Positions 1 to 13,020 are shown, counted from the stretch's first letter. The stretch is 64,000 nucleotides of DNA from Gigaspora margarita (GCA_009809945.1 WTPW01000011.1:528580-592579); one strand, 5' to 3'. A program made the numbers and translations. The notes: generated by a model not told the origin, from the letters alone.

Positions 1-211
1 AATATATTTATATGTATTTTTTGGCGCTGAACAAGTTTACTTAGTGCATTTTGTTAGAATTAATTAATAAATATTTGCGAATTATAAGATTTTATAAAAT
101 TTTATTAATAAAATTTTATAAAATCTTATGATTTATAAAATTTTACTAATTTATTCTAACAAAATGCACTAAGTAAACTTGTTCAGCGCCAAAAAATACA
201 TATAAATATAT
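1..211. repeat. 211-bp near-perfect palindrome
   Basis: The first 211 bases read almost the same on both strands: GGCGCTGAACAAGTTTACTT near 23 is mirrored by AAGTAAACTTGTTCAGCGCC near 171, with an AT-rich centre around 105. It may be the internal part of an element cut by the window start. Related but diverged palindromes recur at 3.7-5.5 kb. Confidence 0.9.
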
Positions 212-378
212 TTGGACTCAGACCAGTCTGCAGACTTCAGACCANACCCGGACCAGACTCATAGTTGAGTCTGAGTCTGGTCTGAAGTCTGAAATTAGTA
301 AAATTTAGAGTCTGAGTCTGGTCTGATCCCGGACCGGACCCAGACCAGACCAGACCCAGACTGGACCTAGGAGCACTA
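212..378. repeat. GACC/GGTC-rich degenerate repeat block
   Basis: This block is built from short inverted variants of CAGACCAGAC and GTCTGGTCTG. The same arrangement (GGTC-rich block beside a palindrome carrying AAACTTGTTT-type sequence) occurs inside the hAT-like element at 38123-38801, so this is probably the right part of a similar element whose left part lies outside the window. Confidence 0.6.
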
Positions 379-510
379 GCATGTGTGTACTTATGCACAT
401 AATGCACATGAAATTATGAATCATGCACATGATTTTTTATATATACTTATTATGCTAGCAGATCAATATAATGCTGGTAAGATATAATAGAGTAATGCTA
501 GTAGTCTATC

Positions 511-1374
511 TAGTGATATGGGCTAACCCCGGCCCATTAGCCGGGTGGCGAGCAGGTCAAAAATCAACCTGTACTTCTGTGGGCCAGCCCAGCTGATGTA
601 TAGCTGGATTATTTCTTGACCAATAGAAATGCATGGAATATAGGATAAAAAATGATGCAAATACTTTTTTTATTTCCTAATTCTGGTTTTTCTGGATTAA
701 TTTTTGATTACAGGGTCTTTTAGTTAATATTCAGCGCAGAATTACTTTAATTGACATACATGTGATAATTATATTTTGACATTTTTTATTGGATGATAAT
801 TTTTTAAATATGTATTTTATAATTCTATTTTGATGGTTTATTTTTATTGAATGATGTTTTTTTATAAATATATTTTTTTAATATAATATAATTTAAATAT
901 AATTCAGTCTAATTTTTATTTATTTTTAAAATATGAGGCTAAATTATTAATTATTTTTATTCAACAATGAATTTTAATTGTGTATATATCATATCTAAAG
1001 TTACTATCTATCTGAAGTTGCAACTTTAGATATATAAAGTTGATCTGACTAAAATTAAGCCCTAAAATTAGATCTTCATACATATAATTCTGGTTAGGTA
1101 CAATTTTATATATCTAAAGCTGCAACCTCAGATAGATAGTAACTTTAGATATGAATGAATGTTCTCAAGCACCTCCTTAGATGTGATTTTCTAGTGATCG
1201 AAAATAGTGATAAGTATCGTGAGTAATTCTAGCCATTTTTGCATTAAAAAAGAGACCAAATTATGCGATTATAGGCCAAAATTTTTTTAAAAAATATGGT
1301 CAGCCTGGCCGACCAGGTCGAGTAATTTTAACAGGCGGGTCAGCCCAAGAGTTTGGCATCAGCCCATACTACTA
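511..1374. mobile_element. hAT-like non-autonomous TIR element (MITE)
   Basis: The left end TAGTGATATGGGCTAACCCC is matched by the reverse complement of the right end, TAGTAGTATGGGCTGATGCC. The element is flanked by the direct repeat AGTCTATC (503-510 and 1375-1382). An 8-bp target duplication and a YAGNG-type end are hallmarks of the hAT superfamily (family knowledge). There is no ORF inside, so it needs a transposase from elsewhere. Confidence 0.75.
990..1153. repeat. inverted repeat inside the 511-1374 element
   Basis: Arms of about 49 bp (990-1038 and 1105-1153) both start CATATCTAAAGTTACTATCT when read inward. They differ at few positions and are separated by about 66 bp. It is a secondary fold-back within the MITE. 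Confidence 0.85.
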
Positions 1375-1384
1375 AGTCTATCTA

Positions 1385-3296
1385 ATTACTATATATAGAT
1401 TTAATAGTTATTATTATAGTTATTGTTATTATCCTATATACTATATTTAGTGCTTGGTGTTACTTTGAATTACTTTTCTAAAAAATTTTGATAGAATTGA
1501 AGTAATTTTGGAATTGTTTGCTTTTAAAAGCTTTTTTGGTAATTTTTTATTTTACAAATTTCAACTAATTATAGGTTAGAGTTCCAAATTGCATGACTTA
1601 GTATTGCATGCCATATTTGGTTAAGATTTTTAAAATTCTGTTCTTTTTAATTATCTCTTTATTAATAATAAAATTCACAGATAAATAATAATTCTATATA
1701 GATTATCACAAATTTTTTTAGATTTTCTATTATTTTTTAATCTAAAAAAAAAAAAATGTAAAAAAACAGATCACAGTTAATTGGTTGATCTGTTTTGTTT
1801 AATTTTAAAATTTAGATCACTCAAACATTAATATGAGGATCACAAAACTCTATCTAGAAATTTGTAAAAAAGTTACTCTTCTGCATCTTCAATAATAATT
1901 AAAAGCAACTTAAAAAGATTATTTTCTAAAAATATTAATTAAATATATTAAAAAAAAATAGATCAAAAAGTTTGGAACCCTATAGTAGAAAATACTTTAT
2001 CTCTATCTCAAGTGCTTAATCAAGCACTGAGCATTGTGCTGCACAGCTCAAGTATGCTCAAGCATTTTCAAATTTTTTGCTTATCAAGAAATGGTTGATT
2101 TACAGTAGGATGACATAATATTGAGAACACTGTTTAAATATTTGTACAAAGCTAAATATGTAAGATATAAAGCCAAAAACTAAAATATAACTTCTTTAAA
2201 TCTATATCTTTTAAATAAAAAAAAAAAGATTATAAAATTTTATAGGACTTGTCTTAGAGTGAGTCTTTTGCTTAAAATAAGTAGTTTCTCTTATTGCTTG
2301 TTTTTTTATCTTTTTTAATTTGAACTAATTCTTTTTTTTTAGCTACTTTACTAAAACAATGAATAGGTTGTTTTAGTCATTGTTGTTAAAGCCTTTATAA
2401 GTATGTTTTTGTTGTTTTTTGTTGGTAACATTTTTGTTATTGGGCTCCTTAGTATTATTGTTGCTTTGGTTAGTAATATTAAAGTTCTTATATAGATTTT
2501 ATTGTTATTGACAATATTGTTTGAGTCATTTTTTTTTCTTGAATTTGTTTGTAGTAGTTTTGAAATACAAATTTATTATCAATTTAGTTTGTATTATAAA
2601 GTATATATAAAATTTTTTGGCTTTTTTATTAAATAAAATATTAAGTTGGTACTAGATATATATATAATAAGATCATTACAATTTAATTAATTATGATTAA
2701 TTATTTAATAAATAGTAAAATAAATTAATTTTAACATATAAAAAAGTTTGTTTTTTTTTAATTAGTTCTGTAGATCCAAACTATAAACTAATACACTTAT
2801 TCTAAAATTAATTTTGCAATTATAGTTTGTACAGATTTGTTTAGATCTAATAATTTGTATAGATTTGCAAAAAAATTTCTTTGCAAATCAATAGCAGTGT
2901 CAACAGATTTTTACAACTTTTTAATAATTGATTTTTTAAAAAATATTTATATAGATTTGTATTATAAAAACTTTTTTAATATAGATTATACAAATTTGAT
3001 AATATAATTTTTAAAGCTGCAATTTAAATAGCTCTTTCTAAATGCAAAACTTCTTAAATACACATTTTAGACTTGTTTGTATATATGCATATTGTATTTA
3101 TAGAGTTTTGAATGTATCTCTATAAGAAAATATTTGCTATAACAAATTTTATCTAAGCAACTTTAAGAAGGTTGAATGAGTTTTATTTAGTAGTTAATTA
3201 AGCAATATATAATACATGCATTATTGCAGTTATAACTATTATAAATAAAGGTAGAATTACTAAAAAAAATTATTATTTTATTTTAAACTCTTTATA
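1385..3296. other. AT-rich intergenic, no gene seen
   Basis: No coding signal is seen on either strand. Features are homopolymer A/T runs and a small hairpin at 1764-1797 (AAACAGATCA mirrored by TGATCTGTTT). The rest is unstructured T- and A-rich sequence. Confidence 0.5.
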
Positions 3297-3618
3297 CAGT
3301 CTTCCTCCCATATAATCACCCAGTTTGTCTAGCACTTTTTGGTGATTCTCATATTAGCGGATTTCCAGAATTGAAATTGGGCCCTAAAAATGGTCCCCAA
3401 AATACGATTGTTTACAAAAATTGATTGGTCAGATGATGGTCAGATGATCAACAAATAACTGATCAATATAAATAAACCCATTAGATAAGCACCAACCCAT
3501 TAGATCTTAGAGATAAGGTGGTTTGATTTGCAAAATTATATGAAAATTGGGGTTTTGAAAAAAGGTCCAATTCTGTAAATCCGCCGATATGTATAGAGGT
3601 GATTATATAGAATTACTT
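3297..3618. mobile_element. TA-flanked MITE, CAGTC...ATAATCACC family
   Basis: The left end CAGTCTTCCTCCCATATAAT follows a TA. The right end reads inward as a diverged copy ending TATATAATCACC. Inside, CGGATTTCCAGAATTG (from 3358) is mirrored near 3570-3588. The same terminal family appears at 10058-10244 and as an isolated right end near 8205-8237. Confidence 0.55.
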
Positions 3619-3719
3619 TTATATAATTACATAATATACAATAATACATATAATGTGATTTTAAAAAGGCAAATAATATAGTTACTAATTTCAAACTTCA
3701 GACCAGACTCAAATTATAA

Positions 3720-5500
3720 AAGTCTGCAAACAAGTTTATTTAGTGTATTAAGTTAGAATTAGTTAGTAAAGTTTTGTGAATTATAAGATTTATATAATTT
3801 TATTAATAAAATTATAAATTTTTATTAATTAATTTTAACTTCATACACTAAGTAAACTTGATTAGCACCTAAAAAAATACATTAAATCAGCAATATTGTT
3901 TTTATTTTACTTGAAATTTGCAGAAAAGATGCATAGTTTTGGATTTTTGATTAAAAAAGTCAAATTTAAGAATATTTGCTCCAAATTTTAAGTAAAGTAA
4001 AAACAACTCTACTATTTTAATATATTTTTAGATGCTTAACAAGTTTACTTAGTGCATTAAGTTAGAATTAATTAGTGAACATTTGTAAATAATAAGATTT
4101 TATAGAATTTTATTAATAAATTCTACAAAATCTTATAATTCACAAAATTTTACTAATAAATTCTAACTTCATGCACTAAGTAAAATTGTTTAGCACCTAA
4201 AAATATATTAAATTGGCAATGTTGTTTTACTTTACTTGAAATTTGGAGGAAAAATGTATAATTTTGGATTTTTTGATCAAAAACGTAAAATTTAAGCATC
4301 CTTTCTCCAAAAGTTAAGTAAAATAAAAACAATTCTACTGATTTAATATACTTTTAGATACAAACAAGTTAACTTAGTGTGTAAAGTTAGAAATAATTAA
4401 TAAAATTTTGGCAATTATGAAGATTTTGTAGAATTTTATTAATAAAATTCTATAAAATCTTATAATTCACAAAATTTTACTAAATATTTCTATCTTTATG
4501 CACTAAGTAAACTTGTTTGTATCTAAAAGTATATTAAATCAGTAGAATTGTTTTTATTTTACTTAACTTTTGGAGAAAGGATGCTTAAATTTTACTTTTT
4601 TGATCAAAAATCCAAAATTATCCAACTTTGCTTCAAATTTCAAGTAAAATAAAAACAATATTGCCAAGTTAATGTATTTTTAATACTGAACAAGTTTACC
4701 TAGTGAATTAAGTTAGAATTAATTAGTAAAATATTGTGAATTATAAGATTTTGTAGAATTTATTAATAAAATTCTATAAAATCTTCATAATTACCAAAAT
4801 TTTATTAATAAAATTCTATAAAATCTTTATGATTGCCAAAATTTTATTAAAATTAATTTTAACTTTACATACTAAATAAACTTGTTTAACATCTAAAAAT
4901 ACATTAAATTAGCATAGTTGTTTTAATTTTACTTAAAATTTGAGGGAAAAGATGCTTAAATTTGACTTTTTTGATTAAAAATCCAAAATTATGCATCTTT
5001 TCTCCCAATTTCAAGTAAAATAAAAACAAACAACATTACCAATTTAATGTATTTTTAGGTGCTGAACAAGCTTACTTAGTGAATTAAATTAGAGTTTATT
5101 GGTAAAATTTTGTAAGTTATAAGATTTTATAGAATTTTATTAATAAAATTCTATAAAATCTTATGAATCACAAATGTTTACTAAATAATTATAACTTAAT
5201 GCACTAGGTAAACTTGTTTAGCACTTAAAAATACATTAAATTAGCAGAGTAGTTTTTATTTTACTTAAAATTTGGAGGAAAGATGTTTAAATTTGACTTT
5301 TTTGATCAAAAATTCAAAAATTATGCATCTTTCCTGCAAATTTCAAGTAAAATAAAAACAAAATTGCCAATTTAATGTATTTTTAGATGCTGATCAAGTT
5401 TACTTAGTGCATGAAGTTAGAATTTATTAGTAAATTTTTGTGAATTATAAGATTTTGTAGAATTTTATTAATAAAATTCTATAAAAAATTATAATTTGCA
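3720..5500. repeat. tandem array of two alternating palindromes (about 328-bp unit)
   Basis: Six units start near 3727, 4031, 4361, 4688, 5061 and 5389, so the period is mostly 326-330 bp. One unit is about 46 bp longer through a local duplication near 4780-4850. Each unit holds palindrome A (ends CAAGTTTACTTAGTGCAT and its mirror, AT-rich core) and palindrome B (TTTTACTTGAAATTTGGAGG mirrored by CTCCAAATTTCAAGTAAAA). Palindrome A is the same family as positions 1-211. No ORF is present. Confidence 0.9.
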
Positions 5501-5939
5501 GTTAACCAATCACAATTATGCATTTAACCCAATAAAAAATTGTAATTATATAGAAGTACATTTTTTAACAAATTAGTTTAATAAATGAAAAATAGTGATT
5601 ATACTATTAATGTGATTATATAAAGGTATTTTTATATTAAAAAAAATGATAGTACAAAATTGTAATTATACAAGAGAAAGTGGAGCGCCACTGGCGCCCG
5701 TGTTAATTTAATCTATGTTTATTATGGAATAGGTTTGCCATGCACACATGACTACGTGAGCACTTTTCAACTCCATATTAGTGTAATTTCAACAAATTAT
5801 AATTCAGACCAAAATCTGAAATTACACTTTACTGCATTAAATTTTAACTGTATAAAATTATCGGGAACATGAATTTAAACTAATAAAATGCAAAGACAAT
5901 AATATATCAGTCATATTTATAACAAAAAAAAATACAATA
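5501..5939. other. AT-rich spacer, nothing recognised
   Basis: The only non-AT-rich patch is a small GC-rich spot near 5681-5702 containing GGAGCGCCACTGGCGCCC. No gene or clear repeat boundary is seen. Confidence 0.4.
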
Positions 5940-7190
5940 AATCCAACTATCGCTATATTCCAACTACCATGCTAAATTCTATACTAACTATTATGCTAAG
6001 CTCTATATTATTATACATGCCTATATTAACTGCCATGCTACTATCTTGCTACATCCCAAACTATCATGCTCTATTATCATGCTACGTTCATTATCATGCG
6101 AAATGTTAGTACTGTATTAAATTATATATATATATATATTACCGTGCTATTTATTATCTTGCTATGTCTCGAACTATCATGCATTTACTATGTTTATTCG
6201 TTATTGCACTATGTTCCATTTGTTTTAAAGAAAAAAGGAAACATTAGTACTGTATATATAAAAAAAAGATAATAAAAAACAAAAAAAATATTACTAAGTT
6301 ACTAATATCCTGAACTATCATGCTTTTATGATTGTGCTACATTCATTATCACGCTATGTTCCATTCTAAAGAAAAAAAAAGAAATGTTAATAATGTGTAT
6401 ATAAAAATATATATATATTACTGTGCTACTAACTACCTTGCTACGTTCCAAACTATCATGCTTTCTACTATCGTACATTCGTTATTGTGCTAGGTTCCAT
6501 TCTAAAGATAATAAGAAACATTAGTATTGTATTTAAAAATAAATAATAATAATAATAATAATAATAATAATTACTGTGCTACTAACACCTTGAACTATCT
6601 TTCGTTCATTATCATGCTACATTCTATTCTCTGTATAAAAAAAAAATTATTACTACAGTGCTGCTAACTATCTTGTTATGTCCAGAGCTACTATGTTTCT
6701 ACTATCATGCTATATTTGTTATTGCATAAAACATTAGTACTGTATTAAAAAAACAAAATACTACTGTGCTACTAACTATCTTGCTATGTCCCAAACCATC
6801 ATGCTTCTATTATCATACGTTATTATTGCACTACATTCCATTCTAAAGAAAAAAAGAAACGTTAGTATTGTATATATATATATATATATAAATATATATT
6901 ACCGTGCTACTAAACTATTATACTTCTACTCTGCTATGTTCATTATTGTCCTATGTTCCATTCTAAAGAAAAAAAGAAATGTTATACTGTATATAAAAAA
7001 ACAAACAAAAAAAAATACTACTGCGTTACTAACTACCTTGCTATGTCCTGAACTTTCATGTTTCTACTATCATGCTACGTTCTTTATCGTGCAAACCGTT
7101 AGAACTGTATTAAAAAAAAAGAAAGAAATATATTACCATGCTATTAACTATCTTTCTACGCCCTGAACCATCATGCTTCCACTATAATAT
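5940..7190. repeat. degenerate minisatellite, about 110-150 bp unit
   Basis: About nine diverged copies of a unit containing CTACTAACTACCTTGCTA, CTATCATGC, CATTCTAAAGAAAAAA and GTTAGTACTGTATATA. Starts near 6420, 6571, 6656, 6767, 6901 and 7021 show the variable period. Microsatellites (TA at 6124-6140, AAT at 6540-6570) lie in the spacer part. Open frames within it (6066-6272, 6786-7166) are repeat-driven and not genes. Confidence 0.85.
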
Positions 7191-8834
7191 GTTTGAAGTT
7201 ACAAAAGTGCACATAAGAGCAGAAACAATTTTCTAATCTGAAAGATTTACAAAGTGTATGTAATGAACGAAACTCGATTTTTAAACTGATTATTAATTCA
7301 TAATAATAGACAAATTCGAATTTTATTATGACATTAACATGCAAATGATCAAATGTCGCAATAATTACATATTTCAACAGGTTTCCCACGGCCTGATAAC
7401 AGTTTTTGGATATAGCAAATCAAAATGGTAAAGGGTAATTGAATTTTTTTTTATCCTCATTATTATTAAGCAGCGCTAATTATTGTTTATTATTTACTCA
7501 TAAGATAATCAATCTTATGTTTTTATTTATTGTGGAGCAATTTTTGTCACACAAATTATAACATTAGCTACAGTTACGATGATTATAATCCTTATAAAAT
7601 TAGCTAATTTAAATTTCAAGAGTTTATGCACATATATGCAAGATTGTCCAATTGTATCGCATAAAGGGGACATTTGTATATGGGCATTATTTTATAATAT
7701 GAGGAAGGAAAGGAAGGAAATAATAACTGTATAAATTAATTACGAAAATATGACGATTTATTACTACATACAAATGTTCGAAATGTCAAAATAATTACAG
7801 GCTTTGACAATCATACGAATGATCACCAGAATATTGTTATAATTTTGAATACACCATTGTAAATAATTCATAGACGATCACCTGGATCATGCTTTTGAAT
7901 TTTTCATACTCAAATCATGTTTCTGGAATACTAATTTTAGAGCTACCATGGTATAAGATTTGAACATACTTGCCAAATTTGATTAGCATTTCCAAAAACT
8001 GGTTAGAGCATATTAACGCTAATGTTCTTGATTATATATAACATACAGTACGTATATACATTCAATATTAATTTCCCATGACATGTGATCATCAACCATT
8101 TATGCCATCTCATTTTTACACATGCAAAATGATTAGTAAAAATGTAAGAGACACTTGTGATCGATGATAATTTTATAATATTTGGATAGAGTTTGTGATT
8201 ATATAGGAGGTAATTGTATGATAGGAAGACTATAGTTGATATTTATTTGCTAATTAATATTAGTACACAAAGATAAAAAGGTTTAAATTGGCAATTCTAT
8301 AAGTTGGATTGCTGATATAGCAGTTAGTATAAAACCTTTTAGGGTTTTTATTTAAATTAGATACCAAAAGTAATCATAGAGCTAGTTGTATTCTTTTTTA
8401 TATAGTTGAACTCAAAATCAAATTAAATAAATTGTAGGGCCTTTAATAGGTACTTTAAACTAAAAATAATTAATTTAAATTTGTTTTATAAATTAATTTT
8501 AATTAACTATAGTTTTTACTATAAAAGCAATCATAATAATTATGTTTCTATACAAGATGCAGTAGCTTAATTGCCAATCTGAATAAGATTAGCACTATTT
8601 TTATATTTGGGGTTCCATTAAAGCCTGGTATCTCATGTGACTAACAGCCAATTAAATTGTAAATTTTGAATATCAAGATTAGCCCAATGAGACAAAAACC
8701 AAAAATACAAGAAATAATAAGTATCTAAACCTGTCACAAAGCATCAATAAAAATAGCAGAAAAGAAATTTTACCAATAAAACATTTCTAATTCTAGCTCC
8801 TAATTAACACTTACCCTAATTTTAATTAAATAAT
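7191..8834. other. AT-rich, dispersed repeat fragment and one MITE end
   Basis: No gene is seen. A segment near 7395-7490 (TATAGCAAATCAAAATGG, then ATTGAATT and TCTCATTATT-like sequence) is also found near 49365-49460, so it is a dispersed repeat. Near 8205-8237 there is a right end of the 3297/10058 MITE family without a recognisable left partner. Confidence 0.5.
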
Positions 8835-9215
8835 AAAAAGTATATAAAGGTACCTGGCTTAAATAGTCTTCTATATTTGTAATTGGAAAAAAACAAATAT
8901 GTAAACAATATATTACCAAATCTAAATCAGATCTATATATATATAATTTTTATATGATTTAGATAAATTTAAAGATATTTTTATTATACATACTTATTTA
9001 CTGGTACAATTTTAATAATTTTTACCAATAGAACTATAAAAACAAGTTCTACAACTTTATTTAAAGCCAAAAATAATATTTACTTAGTATTAAAAAACTT
9101 TTTATAAGGGTTATCATCAGATTTGATAATATATTGTTTATATATTTATTTATCCCAATTTCAAATATAGTAATAATATAGCTATAGTGCCAAATCCTAT
9201 CCAAACTGGTAATTA
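8835..9215. repeat. long inverted repeat
   Basis: The best-matched arms are about 8875-8927 and 9118-9168 (AAACAATATATTACCAAATCT mirrored by AGATTTGATAATATATTGTTT with one difference). Weaker pairing extends outward to the stated limits. It resembles a decayed TIR element. I could not fix a target duplication. Confidence 0.65.
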
Positions 9216-10057
9216 AATACTTTGCTAGTTTTTCAATTTTATTAATAACAATATTACTATTGCAATATACAAAATAAATTACTATTTTATGTAATAGTAT
9301 TTATACAATTATAGTGATATTATTTTTTTGTTTTTCAAAGGGCTTGTTTTTGGAGATAAGATTTATTTAGTTAATTCTTGAAAGTGTTGTATAGATAAGA
9401 GTACAATTAGCTATATATACTTTTATTATCTAATTTGAGTACTATTTGAAGGTTTTATGCTAACTTTTATATTTAAAAATTTGTTTTTAGCATGCTATTA
9501 GTTTTAATACAAAAAAATAGTTTAAATCTTTTGAAAGATTTTGCATATTGCAATATATTTTGAAATATTTCGCAATAAATTTATTTCAAGGTTTCAAAAG
9601 TATTCCAATTGATTGTTGTCTATAATCCAACTTTAGAAATTATCTATTAAACCCCCTAATCTTCTTCTTAACAACCCAATTTTAGCTGCTTTGCTAGAAT
9701 ATTAGTAGTAAATATACAGTTGGTTCTAACCTTTGGATTTGTTTTCTATATATCTTAGAATCAATATATATTTTGTAAAGTACAGGCCATCTTATTCTCA
9801 ATAAAAAACTTGTTAAAATAGTTCTTTTTCTACCCAAGTATCATCTAAACTTTAGTAATTTGTGCTATAGTATTAACTAATTTTTATATTAGAAGTACTC
9901 TTGAACTATTACTATTATTTACTTCTTCTTTTACAAAATTTATTCTAATTCTGATACTCATCTTTACTTTTTTTTAGTTCTTATACAGTACTAATATCTT
10001 TTAAACTTCCAAACCAGTTAACATAGATAGAACAATTCATCTCTGCATAAGGTACTA
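9216..10057. other. AT-rich, no feature seen
   Basis: No coding frame, TIR pair or tandem repeat was recognised on either strand. Confidence 0.4.
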
Positions 10058-10244
10058 TAGTCAACACCCCTTACAATCACCAATTTGGTTACATATGAAC
10101 TTTTTTCAAAAATGTGCTTATAAATAGGTTGTGCTTTTATAGAGGTATTTTTTTATATATTTAATAGTAAATTGTCTTTAATAAAAATGTGATATAGTAT
10201 TATGATGTGAATGTAAGGGAGGTGATTGTATGGGGGGTTGACTG
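10058..10244. mobile_element. 187-bp mariner/Stowaway-like MITE
   Basis: Left end TAGTCAACACCCCTTACAAT and right end (read inward) CAGTCAACCCCCCATACAAT pair over about 25 bp. The element is flanked by TA on both sides (10056-10057, 10245-10246). TA target duplications point to the Tc1/mariner superfamily (family knowledge). It has no coding capacity. Confidence 0.75.
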
Positions 10245-10246
10245 TA

Positions 10247-11514
10247 TTATATTTTTTTTCATAATATAATAACTTAAATTCTTAGTATAAGCTACTACAT
10301 AAATTATTAAATATTTGTTTATTTTTTTAATTGCAATATGAATAATAATAATGTACAAAATAACAAAACTGAAACATATTTTTTGTTTCAAGATGATTGA
10401 ATTTATGTATATCTATTATGGTTTGATTACTAATCAACTTTAACTTACTAAGTCCAATCTTATAATACTCTTACTTTTAACAAAAAGGTAAGTATTAGCC
10501 ATGAATTACATAAAAAATTACATAGAATTACATGATAATAATCCTTGAAACCCTATAATTAAATCGCTTTGCTAATACAGGATAATAAAATGCAATATTT
10601 TTATTTTAGCTAATGAAATGTGAAAAGTATTAAGGATGCATGAGCTATTAAAAACATTATAAAATGTAATAACAAAGGATCAAAATTTTTAATAGTTCAA
10701 TAATGATGGCCAAAAAGCCAATATCAATTTTTTTTTTTTTTTATAGTTGGATTAGAATTTAGTGTAAAGATTTATAATTAATATATGTGTGTTTTAATAG
10801 AATTTAAATTTTTAATTAGAGGCCCAAAATTTCAGCATAGTCACTGACATTAAAGCACATTAAATTTATGTGTTGTTTTTGAAGCATGGGGGACATTCGA
10901 ATCTTATAACTTCCAGAATCAATGTTCCACAAGTATTTATATAGTGTAGTATTGTAAAACAAGAATTTTCAGGTCTAAGCAAACTTAAAAAAAACTACTA
11001 TCAGTGCAACATTTTACAAGTATAATAGCTTTGTAATGAGTTTCTCTTCAAAAAATTCAGTTGCATCAAGTTGCAACACACAAATAAAAGGTAGATCTAT
11101 TTTACTATCTACCATATAGTAAGAGGTAATAAAAATATATTGTATTGCTTAATTCGTGAAACTTAACATTATTTTTTCTTTTTTTTATTATTATTAAGTA
11201 ATCAACTTGTTTATTTTAGTTATAGGTTTTTGCAGACTGTTTTTTAAAGTTGTATATGTTCTTTAGAAGATGTTTGATTCAGAAGAAACTGTTTTATATA
11301 TACGATAATATATCTTTGTTAATTATATGAAATTTTAAAAAAAAATATTAATAAAGGATGCGTAACTTGTTAGCAAAAACTTTTTTAATTACAGAAAGTT
11401 TTTGTATTTGTAGTTGTATTATAATTCAGATGAATAATTTTATTCTTTACAACGCGAAGTTTATAATACTAAGAAAATGGATGTCCAATAATGATCTGTG
11501 TTGATCGATTTTTA
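10247..11514. other. AT-rich, no feature seen
   Basis: Contains a T run near 10728-10742 and scattered A/T tracts. No gene was recognised. The frame at 10200-10391 overlaps the MITE end and is not coding. Confidence 0.4.
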
Positions 11515-11753
11515 CAGGACTGTCCCCAAATTTCCAGGTCAGATGCATTGGATCTAGGTCGGTGTTTAGCCCTACTTGTTAGCAGGTTCTATAGCAAAAT
11601 TATCAGCTGGGCATTTTTTACTTAATGAATGGATATGATTTATTAGTAAAATTTTTTATGATCTTGGGGCAAAATTGATCAATTCTGATCCAGCCGACCA
11701 TGATTCTGATGCACTCTGACGTATTCCGATCCAGAATTTTGGGGACTCCCCTG
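11515..11753. mobile_element. 239-bp TA-flanked MITE, CAGG..GTCCCC ends
   Basis: Left CAGGACTGTCCCCAAATTTC pairs with the right end read inward, CAGGGGAGTCCCCAAAATTC. TA flanks both ends (11513-11514, 11754-11755). The interior repeats GATC/TGATCC-type words. This fits a non-autonomous Tc1/mariner or pogo relative. The short frame at 11679-11873 is not a gene. Confidence 0.7.
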
Positions 11754-11954
11754 TATGAGTTGTGTAGATCTATATAGCTGATCAGCTAACATGTACACAA
11801 AATCATGTTCATTGCTGTATTGCTGTACTATAGACGCAATAAAAGAAATTGTTATATTCGAAAAGCATTGCACACATGTTTCTTACAATTGGAATGGTCA
11901 GTCTGATATACCAGAGTTTAATTTTATTTGATGGATGCAGATTATATTAGTTGC

Positions 11955-12430
11955 AGATTATGCGAACTGAAACAGGAGATGCTCCCAGAAATAGCAAATA
12001 ATATTGCACCGAGAGATTACTGTAAGTAGTTGAGTTTGTGCGGCTTAGCGCTGGCTGGTGGTTTCCCGCCTGCATAATGCAGGCCAGCCGTTAATATGAA
12101 CATGTGATGTGAATTGATATTCAGCAGTTATAATTATAAAAATGGCAGGTTCATTTAGCCGTGATTTATGTGCTATTGAAACTGAAACGGAATATGCTCC
12201 CAGAAATAGCAATAATATTGTACTGAGAGATAACCGTAAGCAGTTGTTTATGTGGCTTAGCGCTGGCCGGTAGTTTCCTGCCTACATTTGCATAATGCAG
12301 GCCAGCTGTCAGTATGAACATGTGATATTGAATATTGCTTTTATTGCATTTGAGTTTTGCGGTTTAATGCTGACCTCCCGCATAATATAGGCTTGCCGTC
12401 AATATAAACACGTGATATTGATATTATGAG
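11955..12430. repeat. three tandem copies of a 230-240 bp unit (last partial)
   Basis: Copies starting near 11955 and 12185 share GCTCCCAGAAATAGCA, GGCTTAGCGCTGGC, TGCATAATGCAGGCCAGC and TATGAACATGTGAT. A shorter third copy (about 12350-12425) keeps GCGGTTTAATGCTGAC and ACACGTGATATTGATATT. TGCATAATGCAGG can form a hairpin. It lies just outside the Helitron 3' terminus. Confidence 0.8.
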
Positions 12431-12988
12431 AATGGGCAGATTCTTTTGGGAGGGAGGGTTGGGTCGCAGATTGTGGTCTGTTGCAGTTGAGTGAGCAATC
12501 GTTGCATAAGGCCCGATTGCGTTTCTCCTGAATTTATCTTTGTTCTTATTGCCACCTTTATCAAGTTAGTTATTACTGTTTATGGAAAGTCATTCAAATT
12601 ATACTCACCTCCGTTGATTATCTGGACTGGACTTATTCTGGTTGATGGTTCCATGATGCACATCACCATGCTTAGCATCTTTTCGATCTGTTGACTTTAC
12701 GTCAACTCAAATAAATTGTGTAACTATTACGAAACGCATATCACGTGATTATGAAACAGTTTTATGATTGGTCAACTACCTCATGATCAAACCTATGCAT
12801 TTTCAAAAAATGAGCCCCCATGCTCTCAGCAATCAATGAATGACTTTCGTCACTTGTTGATACCATAAATTATATGAATATCATAAATCAGCTTTAATAA
12901 GTAGCAGCATTAATAAATTATGTATCTTACGTATAAATTAAAAAAGAAATTTTGCTCTTAAATTAACACAGAATTTTTTCATATTTAA
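12431..12988. other. intergenic flank of the Helitron
   Basis: Slightly less AT-rich than its surroundings. A 67-codon frame at 12491-12694 has no recognisable domain and no supporting context. No gene is called. Confidence 0.4.
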
Positions 12989-13020
12989 CTAGTTCGATAG
13001 GTGGCGCTTCGCGCTACCCA
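12989..13020 (-). other. Helitron 3' terminus: hairpin plus CTAG
   Basis: On the minus strand the sequence is GGGTAGCGCGAAGCGCCACC followed by TATCGAACTAG. Stem GGTGGCGC/GCGCTACC (one mismatch) closes a TTC/GAA loop, and CTAG lies about 8 bases after the stem. A GC-rich hairpin in such AT-rich DNA stands out. In Helitrons this structure signals termination of rolling-circle transfer (family knowledge). Confidence 0.75.

Noticed and set aside
6066..7166. Open frames of 68 and 126 codons
   Set aside because: They run through the degenerate minisatellite and their protein is a translation of the repeat unit.
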